Positions 1 to 9,342 of a DNA stretch of 64,000 nucleotides are shown here, one piece after another. The stretch's first letter is position 1, and each line of letters begins with the position of its first letter. The notes beneath the pieces were generated by a model. That model had not been told where the DNA came from. It searched no databases and saw only the letters and a program-made list of their open reading frames with translations. The stretch is taken from NCBI RefSeq assembly GCF_003286085.1, contig NW_020825333.1, forward strand, positions 1,116,001 through 1,180,000. The letters are read 5' to 3'. The position numbers were made by a program, and so were the translations under genes. This DNA comes from Drosophila persimilis. Lineage: Eukaryota > Arthropoda > Insecta > Diptera > Drosophilidae.

Positions 1-1830
1 CCTGGTTCGACGAGCTGGCCCTGGATTGATCCAGTGGAGCCGTAGCTGTCTCTGCCAAAGTCCCTTGCTTCCTGCTGTGTCCTGTTGGTGACTCCTGGTT
101 CGACGAGCTGGCCCTGGATTGATCCAGTGGAGCCGTAGCTGTCTCTGCCAAAGTCCCTTGCTTCCTGCTGTGTCCTGTTGGTGACTCCTGGTTCGACGAG
201 CTGGCCCTAGATTGATCCAATGGAGCCGTAGCTGTCTCTGCCAAAGTCCCTTGCTTCCTGCTGTGTCCTGTTGGTGACTCCTGGTTTGACGAGCTGGCCC
301 TGGATTGATCCAATGGGGCCGTAGCTGTCTCTGCCAAAGTCCCTTGCTTCCTGCTGTGTCCTGTTGGTGACTCCTGGTTCGACGAGCTGTCCCTGGATTG
401 ATCCAGTGGAGCCGTAGCTGTCTCTGCCAAAGTCCCTTGCTTCCTGCTGTGTCCTGTTGGTGACTCCTGGTTCGACGAGCTGGCCCTGGATTGATCCAGT
501 GAAGCCGTAGCTGTCTCTGCCAAAGTCCCTTGCTTCCTGCTGTGTCCTGTTGGTGACTCCTGGTTCGACGAGCTGGCCCTGGATTGATCCAATGGAGCCG
601 CAGCTGTCTCTGCCAAAGTCCCTTGCTTCCTGCTGTGTCCTGTTGGTGACTCCTGGTTCGACGAGCTGGCCCTGGATTGATCCAGTGGAGCCGTAGCTGT
701 CTCTGCCAAAGTCCCTTGCTTCCTGCTGTGTCCTGTTGGTGACTCCTGGCTCGACGAGCTGGCCCTGGATTGATCCAGTGGAGCCGTAGCTGTCTCTGCC
801 AAAGTCCCTTGCTTCCTGCTGTGTCCTGTTGGTGACTCCTGGTTCGACGAGCTGGCCCTGGATTGATCCAGTGGAGCCGTAGCTGTCTCTGCCAAAGTCC
901 CTTGCTTCCTGCTGTGTCCTCTTGGTGACTCCTGGTTCGACGAGCTGGCCCTGGATTGATCCAGTGGAGCCGTAGCTGTCTCTGCCAAAGTCCCTTGCTT
1001 CCTGCTGTGTCCTGTTGGTGACTCCTGGTTCGACGAGCTGGCCCTGGATTGATCCAGTGGAGCCGTAGCTGTCTCTGCCAAAGTCCCTTGCTTCCTGCTG
1101 TGTCCTGTTGGTGACTCCTGGTTCGACGAGCTGGCCCTAGATTGATCCAATGGAGCCGTAGCTGTCTCTGCCAAAGTCCCTTGCTTCCTGCTGTGTCCTG
1201 TTGGTGACTCCTGGTTTGACGAGCTGGCCCTGGATTGATCCAATGGGGCCGTAGCTGTCTCTGCCAAAGTCCCTTGCTTCCTGCTGTGTCCTGTTGGTGA
1301 CTCCTGGTTCGACGAGCTGTCCCTGGATTGATCCAGTGGAGCCGTAGCTGTCTCTGCCAAAGTCCCTTGCTTCCTGCTGTGTCCTGTTGGTGACTCCTGG
1401 TTCGACGAGCTGGCCCTGGATTGATCCAGTGAAGCCGTAGCTGTCTCTGCCAAAGTCCCTTGCTTCCTGCTGTGTCCTGTTGGTGACTCCTGGTTCGACG
1501 AGCTGGCCCTGGATTGATCCAATGGAGCCGTAGCTGTCTCTGCCAAAGTCCCTTGCTTCCTGCTGTGTCCTGTTGGTGACTCCTGGTTCGACGAGCTGGC
1601 CCTGGATTGATCCAGTGGAGCCGTAGCTGTCTCTGCCAAAGTCCCTTGCTTCCTGCTGTGTCCTGTTGGTGACTCCTGGTTCGACGAGCTGGTCCTGGAT
1701 TGATCCAGTGGAGCCGTAGCTGTCTCTGCCAAAGTCCCTTGCTTCCTTCTGTGTCCTGTTGGTGACTCCTGATTCGACGAGCTGGCCCTGGATTGATCCA
1801 GTGGAGCCGTAGCTGTCTCTGCCAAAGTCC
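1..1830 (-). repeat. 93-bp tandem array encoding a 31-residue repeat
   Basis: About twenty head-to-tail 93-bp units run from the window edge to about 1830. The period is a multiple of three, so on the minus strand it encodes a 31-residue unit containing GRDSYGSTGSI, QGQLVEPGVTN and RTQQEARDF. Most differences between units are single substitutions, with no frame-breaking indel seen. A higher-order period of 930 bp (ten units) is visible. Marker variants recur at that spacing: the CTA at 207 and 1137, gtttgac near 285 and 1215, gagctgtccc near 384 and 1314, and ccagtgaagcc near 497 and 1427. The array lies in a retrotransposon ORF, so it is not a classic satellite. Confidence 0.93.
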
Positions 1831-2108
1831 TTGTTGTGTTGCGTTGTCCTGTTGGTGTCGGGATTAGTGCCGGGGAACTGGCCATGGTTGGATCCATCGG
1901 TGTCGCAGTTCTTTCCGTCGTAGCTTTCTTCGTGTCCTGTTGTGGTGGCGTAGTCCTGGGGTTGTTGCTTGATCTTGTCGGGTAAGGTCTTGTTGTCGCG
2001 GCGGTTGGATGGTTCGTGGTTGGCTGTGGGGTGTTGGTCTAGGGCTGGTCTCGGATGGCAGTGGAGTCCGCAAACGTGACGGCCCGTGGGCGTGGCTGGG
2101 CGGTGCAT
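1137..2108 (-). pseudogene. Repeat-bearing linker ORF downstream of protease
   Basis: This 323-residue ORF follows the protease gene in a different frame and overlaps its 3' end. About 95 non-repetitive, polar residues lead into the 31-residue repeats, and the ORF stops at a TAG at 1137-1139. Other units have a Gln codon (CAG) there, so this is a simple nonsense change. The same TAG recurs at 207-209 as part of the 930-bp duplication. In a Ty3/gypsy element this position should hold the PR-RT junction. No RT motif is visible before the window edge. The ORF may be an expanded disordered linker, or a secondary frame kept open by the repeat. I recognise no known domain. Confidence 0.55.
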
Positions 2109-2566
2109 GATGGTATCGTCCCGGCGGGTTTCTGCTGCAACTTCAGCTGTAGATATGCTCGTCCACAGTGGATTCTTGCGCGGATGCCACAGAGGAAGTC
2201 GAGTCCCAAGATGAAGTCGTCTAATACCGTGGGGAGTATAAGAAGAGATACCTGCGTTTCTTGTTGATCCAGGCGCACGGTGACTGCTATCGCTTGGTTG
2301 ATCTCCATCTTGGTTCCATCTGCCAGGCGGATCCTGGTCCTCCTCCCTATCTCCTTCGCCAGCCGCTCACTGATGAAGGATCGTGTGGCTCCAGTGTCAA
2401 GGGTGGCAGCAAATGCTCTCCCATTGGTGTCCACCAGGGCAGCGATCCTTCCTCCGGTCATGCTTAATGGGTGGGTTTCTCCACCAGGGGGGGCAGGAAG
2501 AATTCTAGGAATTCTTTCCGAAAGTCTGTCCAATTCTGTCCCTACATCTGAAAAGTTCGGAACCAT
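2039..2566 (-). CDS. pol: Retrotransposon aspartic protease
   Basis: The 175-residue ORF carries a retropepsin fold. The catalytic motif DTGATRSF lies near residue 57 and the C-terminal ILGLDF motif near residue 120. Its product would cleave the Gag-Pol polyprotein in the particle. It overlaps the end of gag by 25 bp in another frame, which would fit frameshift expression, but gag itself looks internally deleted at this junction. The first residues (SDVGTELDRLSERI) read like a Gag-Pro spacer. The lineage is Ty3/gypsy, and the motif spacing resembles the protease at 8384-8703 of the Osvaldo/Ulysses-like element. Confidence 0.8.
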   Translation of the reverse strand: MVPNFSDVGTELDRLSERIPRILPAPPGGETHPLSMTGGRIAALVDTNGRAFAATLDTGATRSFISERLAKEIGRRTRIRLADGTKMEINQAIAVTVRLDQQETQVSLLILPTVLDDFILGLDFLCGIRARIHCGRAYLQLKLQQKPAGTIPSCTAQPRPRAVTFADSTAIRDQP

Positions 2567-3294
2567 CGTTCGGCCTTACCTATAAGGAGACCGGAGATGG
2601 CTCGCGGCAACTGCTCTGGGCTCCCGCCGTATGATTCCACTCGCTCCTCGAGCCTTTCGATGAACGCTATTGGGTCCGCGTGGCCGTAGAAAGTAAATCC
2701 CCATTTCCGGAGTTTGTCCGCCAGTAACGAGTACGAGATCTCACTCCCTCCGGGGCGTGAGACCCGATGTCCCTGAGGAAAACGTTGCTGTTCTCCTTCC
2801 GTGGTTGTCTGGTGGCTAGGCGTGGCCAGGGGTAGAGTGGTAGTGGGTACTGGCGCGTGGTTCTTGCTGGACGCCTCTGGTCTGGTTCCTTGGAGTGGTC
2901 TTTGGGCAGCTCGTTGTGGTTGTTCGTCCTGGGCGGCCGGTGTCTCGGTTGCTGACTCGCGGTATCCGTGGGTGGATCCTTGGCTCGTGCTGGGCAGTTC
3001 GGGTACAATTAATCGCAGTTTTGGCCCCTCCTTGCTGTCTTCCATCTTCGTCCGGCTCTCTGGCCCGGGTGACGTGGCTGGACTCCGGTGGTCCCTGGGG
3101 CTCGGTATATTCCCAAAGTGCGAAGCCAATTCGTCCAGCCTTGCCTGCACGGCTTCGGGGTGCCCAGGGCGTGCGATGAATGCGGTGATCCGGCTCCGTA
3201 GGTCCTCTACAGTCCCAGTTTCTCCTAGTTCAAACTCCTTAGCTAGGCTCTGCAGCTCGTCCTTCCTGCGGGACGCTATTGAGCGGATGTTCAT
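2542..3294 (-). pseudogene. gag: Gag, C-terminally truncated (Ty3/gypsy)
   Basis: This is a 250-residue ORF. Residues 1-50 form a SAP-like helical segment (RRKDELQSLAKEF, then GTVEDLRSRI). A Pro/Ser/Gln-rich stretch follows. A capsid start near residues 185-245 includes WGFTFYGHADPIAFIERL and GKAERWFRT. The capsid then stops abruptly, and no zinc knuckle is present before the protease. The related gag at 7010-8231 continues for over 100 residues past this point, so an internal deletion probably removed the capsid C-terminus and nucleocapsid. The start is the first ATG after the repeat-rich leader. Confidence 0.75.
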
Positions 3295-3299
3295 CCTGA

Positions 3300-3790
3300 T
3301 CCTGGTACACTAATCGGGGCACCGGTACGAGTCCTTATCAGCACGGTACTGGGTCTGGGGCTTCTGTACTAGGATACACGGCACTGGGTGGAGAGTCCTG
3401 TCCGAAGTACACGCGGCACGGTACTGGATCGGTGATCCTATACTAGAATACACGGCACAGGGGTGGGGGGATCCTGTCGAAGGATACGTGGCGAGGTACT
3501 GGATCGGTGATCCTATACTAGAATACACGGCACTGGGGTGAGGGATCCTGTTCGAAGGACACGCGGCACTGTACTAGATCGGTGATCCTGTACTAGGATA
3601 CATAGCACTGGGTTGGATGATCCTGTCGAAGGATACGTGGCACTGTACTAGATTGGTGATCCTGTACTAGGATACACAGCACTGGGTTGGATGATCCTGT
3701 CGAAGGATACGTGGCACTGTAGTAAATCGGTGATCCTGTACTAGGATACACAACACTGGGTTGGATGATCCTGTCGAAGGATACGTGGCG
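3300..3790. repeat. 74-bp tandem array in retrotransposon leader
   Basis: Six units of 74-76 bp are anchored by the motif TACTAG at 3367, 3441, 3517, 3591, 3665 and 3739. Each holds paired gatcctgt and ggatac blocks that could fold into short hairpins. The array lies between the primer binding site and gag of the minus-strand element, in its untranslated leader. No coding sense is apparent. Confidence 0.88.
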
Positions 3791-3949
3791 CGATACAGGG
3801 AAAGGTTCTGTCTGAATGCTCGGTGGTAACTGTGTGACTGCCCGGTAACAACTCCCTGACTCGTGTTCCTGCTCCGCCTTATGTTGGCCGTGGCTTTGTG
3901 GCCGAGGGCTCCTCTGCCATGTAGCTGCTCCTCTGCGATCGCCCTCTGT

Positions 3950-4225
3950 CCCCCGCTGCTCCGTTGTTCTACCGCTGCTTCGCTGCTTGGCTGCTCTGTC
4001 ACTGCTTGGCTGCTCTGTCACTGTCTCGCTGCTCTGTCACTGCCTCGCTGCTCTGTCGCTGCGCCTTCTCCGCTCTGCCGCTGCCACGTTGCTCTGTCGC
4101 TGCTGCTTCTCCGCTCTGCCGCTGCCTCGTTGCTCTGTCGTCGCTGCGTTGCTGCTCTTCTCCGCTCTGCCGCTGTCTCGCTGTTCCGTCGCTGCTGCTT
4201 TGCTACTCTGTCGCTGGTGCCGCTT
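3950..4225. repeat. CTG-rich short tandem repeats in the leader
   Basis: This is a degenerate array of about 19-bp units built on gctgctctgtcact and its variants, merging into longer units with ccgctctgccgctg. It is strongly strand-asymmetric: pyrimidine/CTG-rich on plus, CAG/purine-rich on minus. It belongs to the same leader as the 74-bp array. The open frames across it in several phases are a compositional artefact. Confidence 0.75.
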
Positions 4226-4561
4226 TGTCGCCGTCGCGTGCCATAGTTTTAGGCGCCGTCCGCGGCCATTTTCTCCCGGCACGCGGTGTCTTCGGCGTCT
4301 GTCCCCGTCTCTTTCTACTGCGTAGGTGGCTGGCCGCGTGGTTTCCCGCGTCTCTCCTGTTGCTGTTGCTGGGGGGTAATAGGTAAACCAGCCTCAGCTG
4401 TACACAAGTCGAGGGATCAAAGATTGGTGCTGGCTATTCGCCGGGGCTCTGATTTTGGGTTGCTAATCCCAGATTTAAAGTTTTCTGCTGCTGCTTAGTT
4501 CCCTTTTCACTTTTCAATGCTTTTCACTTATTCCCTATGCTCACCGACTCTCCCCTCGTAA

Positions 4562-4579
4562 GTCCCTGCTCGGGCGCCA
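4562..4579 (-). promoter_or_regulatory. Primer binding site, tRNA-Lys type
   Basis: The minus strand reads TGGCGCCCGAGCAGGGAC. This matches the classic Lys(UUU)-type primer binding site at all but one position. It lies two bases inside the LTR end, whose minus-strand terminus is TTACA. It fixes the orientation of the left-edge element and the inner LTR boundary at 4582. Confidence 0.8.
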
Positions 4580-4581
4580 TC

Positions 4582-5804
4582 TGTAAGGAAGTTCTCAGGC
4601 CGAGGTACAGCTTCTCAGTCTGTCCAGGGCCCGGTCCTTCCATACAGCAAAATTTGTTGGGTGAGGACCTAAGGGGAGAGCCGTTCGCAGCGAAAGCGCA
4701 CCTGTGGGGTGGATCGAGGCGTGGGTGAACCCGTGCTTGGGGAGCTGCAGAGACGTGCGTTGGGAGTCATGCGTGGCGGGAGAAGGGGTTTGGGTCAGGG
4801 ATCCGAAGGGTAGGGGAGAGGGGAGCCCAGCTTAGCAGATGCCGCATGATCCACGACTCACATCTGCGTCGCCGTGTCCCCAGGGCGAGGGTGTAGGAGA
4901 GGGAACCCAGCATTGCGGATGCCGCGTGAATCCACGACTCACATCCAGCATCGCCGGGTCCCCAGGGGAGAAAGGTATGGGAAAGCGAAGCCCAGCTTGG
5001 TGGATGCCGCATGATCCACGACTCACATCCACTTCGCCGGGCCCCCAGGGAATAGGGAAGAGAGGGGGAGGGGGTGAGGGACTCCTACGGGCGAAAGTTC
5101 GGAAACCGGTGGGTTGAGGTGGGTGTCTTTATTGTGCGGGAATACGACAAAAATATCATAAACACCATGTGGATATCGTTTTCATTTAACGTTTTGGGAA
5201 ACTTCTGCTCCTGAGCTTACACTGCCTACTGCACCGATCTATCCCCCCCAGAGCTCACATACGTGAGGTGGCTCACCCTTGTTTTCCCTTCTTTGGGTCC
5301 TGCGGCGGGTCCTCGTCACGGTGGTCACGACTTATTTTTTCCACTTCTCGCGGGGTCGGGGCACTGTTTATTTTTTACAACCGTTCTGGCTCAGCCCTCG
5401 GAGATCACTCCCGAGCCTGGCCCGCGCTGGACCGTGCCAGGCCTCTGCTTTTCTTTTTCGCAGCTTCTCTGCCGCTTCGCTGCTGCGCAGCTTTCGGCTG
5501 CCGGCCTCGGCTCGGGGGTGTCTGCATGGTTCGCCGTCGGCTCTCTCCCTCGGCTGCGTGGGCGTAGGACCGATCGACGGCTTCTCTGCCGCTTCACTCT
5601 CTTCCCTGCTGGCTCTCTTTGCTGCGTAGTATGCGTCTCTCTTTCGTGTTGGATCTCTTAATTCTACTACTAAGTAAAAAGGCCTCACTATTTGGGGTTC
5701 TCTTAGCCTATTTCTTACTTTAATTTGGGGAAAATAAAGATTCAGCGTTGTCTTTGTCATAATGATAATCCTAGTAGTACTAAAAAATGAAGTACTAATC
5801 TACA
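4582..5804 (-). mobile_element. 5' LTR of the left-edge Ty3/gypsy element
   Basis: The inner boundary is secure: TTACA on the minus strand next to the primer binding site. The outer boundary at about 5804 is a guess from a matching TGTA terminus, because the partner LTR is outside the window. A minus-strand AATAAA lies at 5128-5133. The LTR holds its own 80-85-bp tandem repeat and CT-rich stretches at 5440-5620. A length near 1.2 kb would suit the Osvaldo/Ulysses lineage, whose LTRs are long. Confidence 0.5.
4835..5050. repeat. 80-85-bp repeat, three units, inside the LTR
   Basis: The block gccgcatgatccacgactca recurs at 4841, 4921 and 5006 with slight variation. Each copy is followed by an intervening ccccaggg-type segment. 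The array lies between the primer-binding side of the LTR and the minus-strand polyadenylation signal. Confidence 0.8.
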
Positions 5805-5898
5805 AAATGAAGTAGTAATGAGATATTAGCCCCCAGAGGCTGTCCCTTCAGGGGATGGTGTTGTGGTCAGGTTTTCTTTTGTGGAGGCGTATGCCTTC
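5805..5898. other. Unassigned spacer
   Basis: This short segment lies between the putative LTR of the left-edge element and the truncated BEL-B LTR. I see nothing recognisable in it beyond a short inverted pair around ccttcagggg. Confidence 0.4.
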
Positions 5899-5993
5899 AC
5901 AAGGCTTAAGTTAGTTACGTTTCCACCCCCGATTCAAACGGCTGATCTACCGCGCGACCCCCGAACCAAATACACACTTAGGTACATACGTAT
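5899..5993 (+). mobile_element. BEL-B 5' LTR fragment, left of the nested insertion
   Basis: The sequence from aaggcttaagttagttacg to the GTAT at 5990-5993 matches the first part of the plus-strand LTR at 36375 (about 36530-36610). It is also homologous, reverse-complemented, to the LTR at 54729-55092. The remainder of this LTR continues at 15537 after the Osvaldo/Ulysses-like insertion. The outer end (TGTTCAGG) is missing. Confidence 0.75.
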
Positions 5994-6918
5994 TGTGAGG
6001 AAAGGTATTCCCACACGCATGGGGCGGTATAGGGTTAAGTGCTAACGGCCGTTATCCGGGGATATCCGGACGCGGCGAATTCCCGAGGAGAGCTCTCCCG
6101 GGGACCCAAGATGAGAGGGGAGGACCCCCGGAGAGAGAGCAGCGGGATGACGGGATCGGGCCGGCAGTGGCTCAGCGCATGACCAAATATGGTCATGAGA
6201 TCACGCCACCAGCCAGGTCCCGTTGGAAAGCGACAAGGGAATGAAGGAACGCCGATGGAAAAATACGGGCACCGCATGGCGGCGCCGACGCAGAAGCGAG
6301 CCTATAAGAGGAGGGCCGCGACCAGGAACGAGGACAGTCAGCAAGCGGAGCTAGCAAGAGTGATGTGAATAGTGAGTAATCAGAGTGAGACCGAGCCAAG
6401 GGAAAAGAACTTTAGAAAGCGAACGCGTAGTGTGAGGATTGAGAGGCGGACTCGAGTGTACAGCCAAGAGCCAAAGGTCCCAATCCCTTGAACCAACGGT
6501 GCCACGCTTGAAGTGCATCCCACAGGGAGTGAGGCACCGTCGGGCCGAAAAGCCAAGTGAGTCGAGTGAGACCGAACGCGTCAGGCGCCTGACTAAGAGG
6601 CGGATTTGGGTCACGTGCCAAGAATCGCTAGCCCCAGTCAGTAGAGCCGGCGGTGCCACGCTTGGCGACGCCGTGGGAGGTCCAGGGTGCGACACGCTCA
6701 TCAAAACACAGAGGAAAACCAAGAGGAGAACCAGAACCGGAGTCGGAATAGCGTAAGATAGATTTAAGATACCAATAAAGCATATTGTCATACCAGTACA
6801 AAACCCAACCCGTGCCTTCTTACTTGTCGTCGGGGCAACATACAAATATTGTTGCAACGAGCCCACCGACCGCTGAGCCAGCCCAGCTGCATCAGACGGA
6901 AAAGAACGGTTCGTTACA
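5994..6918 (+). repeat. 5' LTR of the Osvaldo/Ulysses-like element
   Basis: The 925-bp LTR spans TGTGAGGAAAGG to GTTACA. It contains a palindrome CATGACCA-AATA-TGGTCATG at 6178-6197, a TATAAG box at 6303 and AATAAA at 6774-6779. Compared with the 3' LTR, it lacks about 28 bp before the TATA region and has extra bases near 6030-6045 and 6540-6570. Confidence 0.9.
6303..6341 (+). promoter_or_regulatory. LTR core promoter (TATA and initiator-like)
   Basis: TATAAGAGGAGGG at 6303 is followed by an initiator-like acagtcagc around 6335-6343. The same pair is in the 3' LTR (TATAAG at 14940). Start-site use is inferred. Confidence 0.55.
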
Positions 6919-6920
6919 AC

Positions 6921-6938
6921 TGGCGTCCAACGTGGGGC
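6921..6938 (+). promoter_or_regulatory. Primer binding site, tRNA-Lys type
   Basis: TGGCGTCCAACGTGGGGC begins two bases after the LTR end. It matches the Lys(CUU)-type primer binding site at 17 of 18 positions (T for C at position 6). Confidence 0.85.
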
Positions 6939-7009
6939 CCCTCGACAAGTAAAAGACAAAGTGCGTTTGGGAAGGGCGGTACTGAGTTTGGTATCGCGAG
7001 GGCATAAAA

Positions 7010-8231
7010 ATGAGGAGCCGACGATGGGTTTATTGATTGAGGAAAGAGGACTTGGTTCAGTGTGCGCGGGCGTGCGGTCTTCGATTGGAAGGCACGCTGA
7101 CCGAGATGCGCCAAATCTTCAAGGAGTGGATAGAGAAGAATGGAGAGGAACCGGAGTATGCGGACGCGCTCGAGGCCTGGGAGATGAAGGCGGGAGGAGC
7201 CGCGACCGAGGCCCAGATGGAGGACGGGGCGGATCCATGCGAGCGCCTGACGCTGCCGGCGAGTGCGGAGCAAGCAACGCTGTGGAGCCGGCCGCCCGAG
7301 ACCCAAGAGGAGCTCATCGCGAGCTTGGCGGTCCCGGTGAAAAGCCGGTCGCCCAGCCGACCGCGGGCAGAGAGTGGGGAGAGGTCAACCAGGCCAGCAC
7401 AGCCAGAGCAAGGGAGCGCGAGAAACCCACAGGTATTTGGAAGAGGGGAGAGCAGGGGAGGATCGTCGACGGGGACTCGATGAACAAACCACGAGACCGC
7501 CCAGTTCGAGTTTTGCCCACGTCGCCAAGCAGGTCAGGGAGTGGTCGTTTCGGTTCGACGGAACGGCGAAACCGCTCGAGTTCCTGGAACAAATCGAGTG
7601 GTCAGCCGACATGTACGGGTTGGAGTTAAATTTAATTCCGCGAGCCATGCCTGAGCTGCTAAAGGGTCGGGCGCTCATGTGGCTTGTAGCCAACAACAGG
7701 CAGTGGCAGACATGGAACGCATTTGCGCGTAGCTTCCAAGCATACTTCCTGCCGAGGGGGTATTTTGAAAAATTACTCCAGGAGGTGAGGTTGAGGAAGC
7801 AAAGGTGGGGAGAGCCATTCAAGGACTACATGGTGGAGATGCAGACCCTCATGCGGCCACTAAAATGCACGCCCGAAGAGCAGTTGGAGCTCATCAGAGA
7901 CAACAGCATGCCCGATTTGAGGGTGTTCATCCGGCCGCATAGGTGCAGAGACCTGGATCACATGATGACGCTGGCCGACGAATTTGAGGCTCTGGAGAGG
8001 GACCGGCTGGAATTCCAGCGGGAGTATCCGAGGAGTAAAGCAAAAGCAAACAATCCGTTCACTCTTCCGGCAGTAACGGAGATATGTTGCCGCTGCCAGG
8101 ACGAAACGGCAGCCAGCTCTGATCCGACAGCGGAAAAAAGGCCGGTACCGACGCGGCGGGACGACCAAGCGAACACGAACATAGAGGCTGGATTCGTGAA
8201 AAACCCAGGCGTGTCGACGATGCGGAAGTGA
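7010..8231 (+). pseudogene. gag: Gag pseudogene (Osvaldo/Ulysses-like)
   Basis: The likely ATG is at 7010, with an in-frame TGA at 7034-7036. The frame then runs to 7483 with a SAP-like start (KEDLVQCARACGL, GTLTEMRQIF). Coding sense shifts frame near 7470-7500 and continues to 8231. This second part is a classic Ty3/gypsy capsid: WSFRFDGTAKPLEFLEQIEW, then FLPRGYFEKLL and a Retrotrans_gag-type helical core. Only a weak CCRC remnant of a zinc knuckle is seen near 8088. Sequence from 8034 onward is repeated at 22880. Gag would form the particle shell, but this copy cannot. Confidence 0.8.
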
Positions 8232-8383
8232 CCGCCATTGGGCACAAGAATGCAATGGCCGACCGATAACATTCTGCTGGAGGTGCGGCAAGGTAGGAGC
8301 CCGACATGGCAGTGCTGCCAGAAAGCGGGAAACGCCCCGCGACCTAAGCCGCGGAGGGCCGTGCCAGGGTCACGTCCAGGGCC

Positions 8384-8703
8384 GTGCCAGGAGAACTCAC
8401 TGTGGAGGATGTCCAGCTGTCGGCGGTGGTGAGGATCGCGGGCAGCAGCTGGAAAGCAACGGTCGATACCGGGGCGACAAGCAGTTTTATCAGCTGCGAG
8501 GCGGCGAGTAGACTGGGGGAAGAGAGGCGACAGAAAGAGACGAGGAAGCTGGTGCGGCTGGCTGACGGACGCAGCCGGGAAATCAATTCCAAGATCGAGG
8601 TGGAGCTGGCCTTCGGGACAAGATCGTTACAATCCCGCTTCTCGTGTTGCCCGGAGTAATTGATGCGCTGGTCCTGGGATGGGATTTCATTGCCGCAGTC
8701 TGA
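8384..8703 (+). pseudogene. pol: Protease pseudogene
   Basis: DTGATSSF (near 8465) is the catalytic motif of a retropepsin. The frame breaks near 8620-8640. The C-terminal half (VLGWDFIAAV) is read in the RT frame and ends at TGA 8701-8703. That stop is the only barrier between this half and the RT ORF. Both the frameshift and the stop are also in the second copy. Confidence 0.75.
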
Positions 8704-8709
8704 GCAGAG

Positions 8710-9342
8710 GTGACCTGTGCGGGACACAGGGTTGTGATCCCTGCGAGAGGCCACCGCCAGGGGCGGTTGGAGGAGAAGTTGTCAGTGGCGGTGGTAGCGA
8801 ACACTGGAGGGTCCGTCGAGCCCGCATCCGACGGAACGCGAGCGGAGGAGGGATCGGTCGAAAATTTCCTGGCAAAGGAGTTGGAAGAGTTCCGAGAACT
8901 GAAGGGAGTGTCGAACATAGCTACACACACGATCACTATGAGTGATGCCCAGCCGGTCAAACAGCGTTACTACCCCAAAAATCCCAAGATGCAAGCCGAA
9001 ATCAACCAACAGGTTAACGAGCTGCTAGAAAGAGGGTGCATTGAGCCATCGAAGAGTCCGTACAGTTCACCCATCGTGATGGTCAAAAAGAAGACGGGAA
9101 AGTGGAGATTATGCGTGGACTTCAGACAGATAAACGCGAAGTCCATCAAGGATGCGTACCCCATGCCAAGAATAGACTATATTTTGGACCAGCTCAGGGA
9201 GGCACGGTTCATCAGTAGCTTAGACTTAAAGGACGGTTATTGGAAGATACCATTGGTGGAAGGCAGCAGGAAGTTCACCGCGTTCACGGTGCCTGGCAAA
9301 GGGCTGGACGGACGCCGCACCGAGCTGGAGAAGAGGAGATAG
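8710..9342 (+). pseudogene. pol: Reverse transcriptase N-terminal fragment
   Basis: The ORF has about 60 residues of Pro-RT linker. Fingers/palm motifs follow: NELLERGCIEPSKSPYSSPI, KKKTGKWRLCVDFRQIN and SLDLKDGYW, the last holding the first catalytic Asp. The RT ends shortly after FTAFTVPGKG. The YxDD catalytic box, thumb and RNase H are absent, replaced by a junction near 9300 straight into the integrase region. Copy 2 has YWQIP where this copy has YWKIP, so position 9242 carries one of the few differences between duplicates. Confidence 0.85.

Noticed and set aside
1-1830. The array as a CRISPR or as a centromeric satellite
   Set aside because: There are no unique spacers, so it is not CRISPR. 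It is in frame with a retrotransposon ORF, so it is not a plain satellite, although satellite-like amplification has occurred.
3863-4386. Several overlapping Cys/Leu/Ser-rich ORFs on the plus strand
   Set aside because: They are produced by the CTG-rich tandem repeat in all phases. The region is the leader of a minus-strand element.
6961-7629. A 222-residue plus-strand ORF at the gag start
   Set aside because: It is in a different phase from the SAP-like segment and the capsid. It has no domain and is kept open by GC content.
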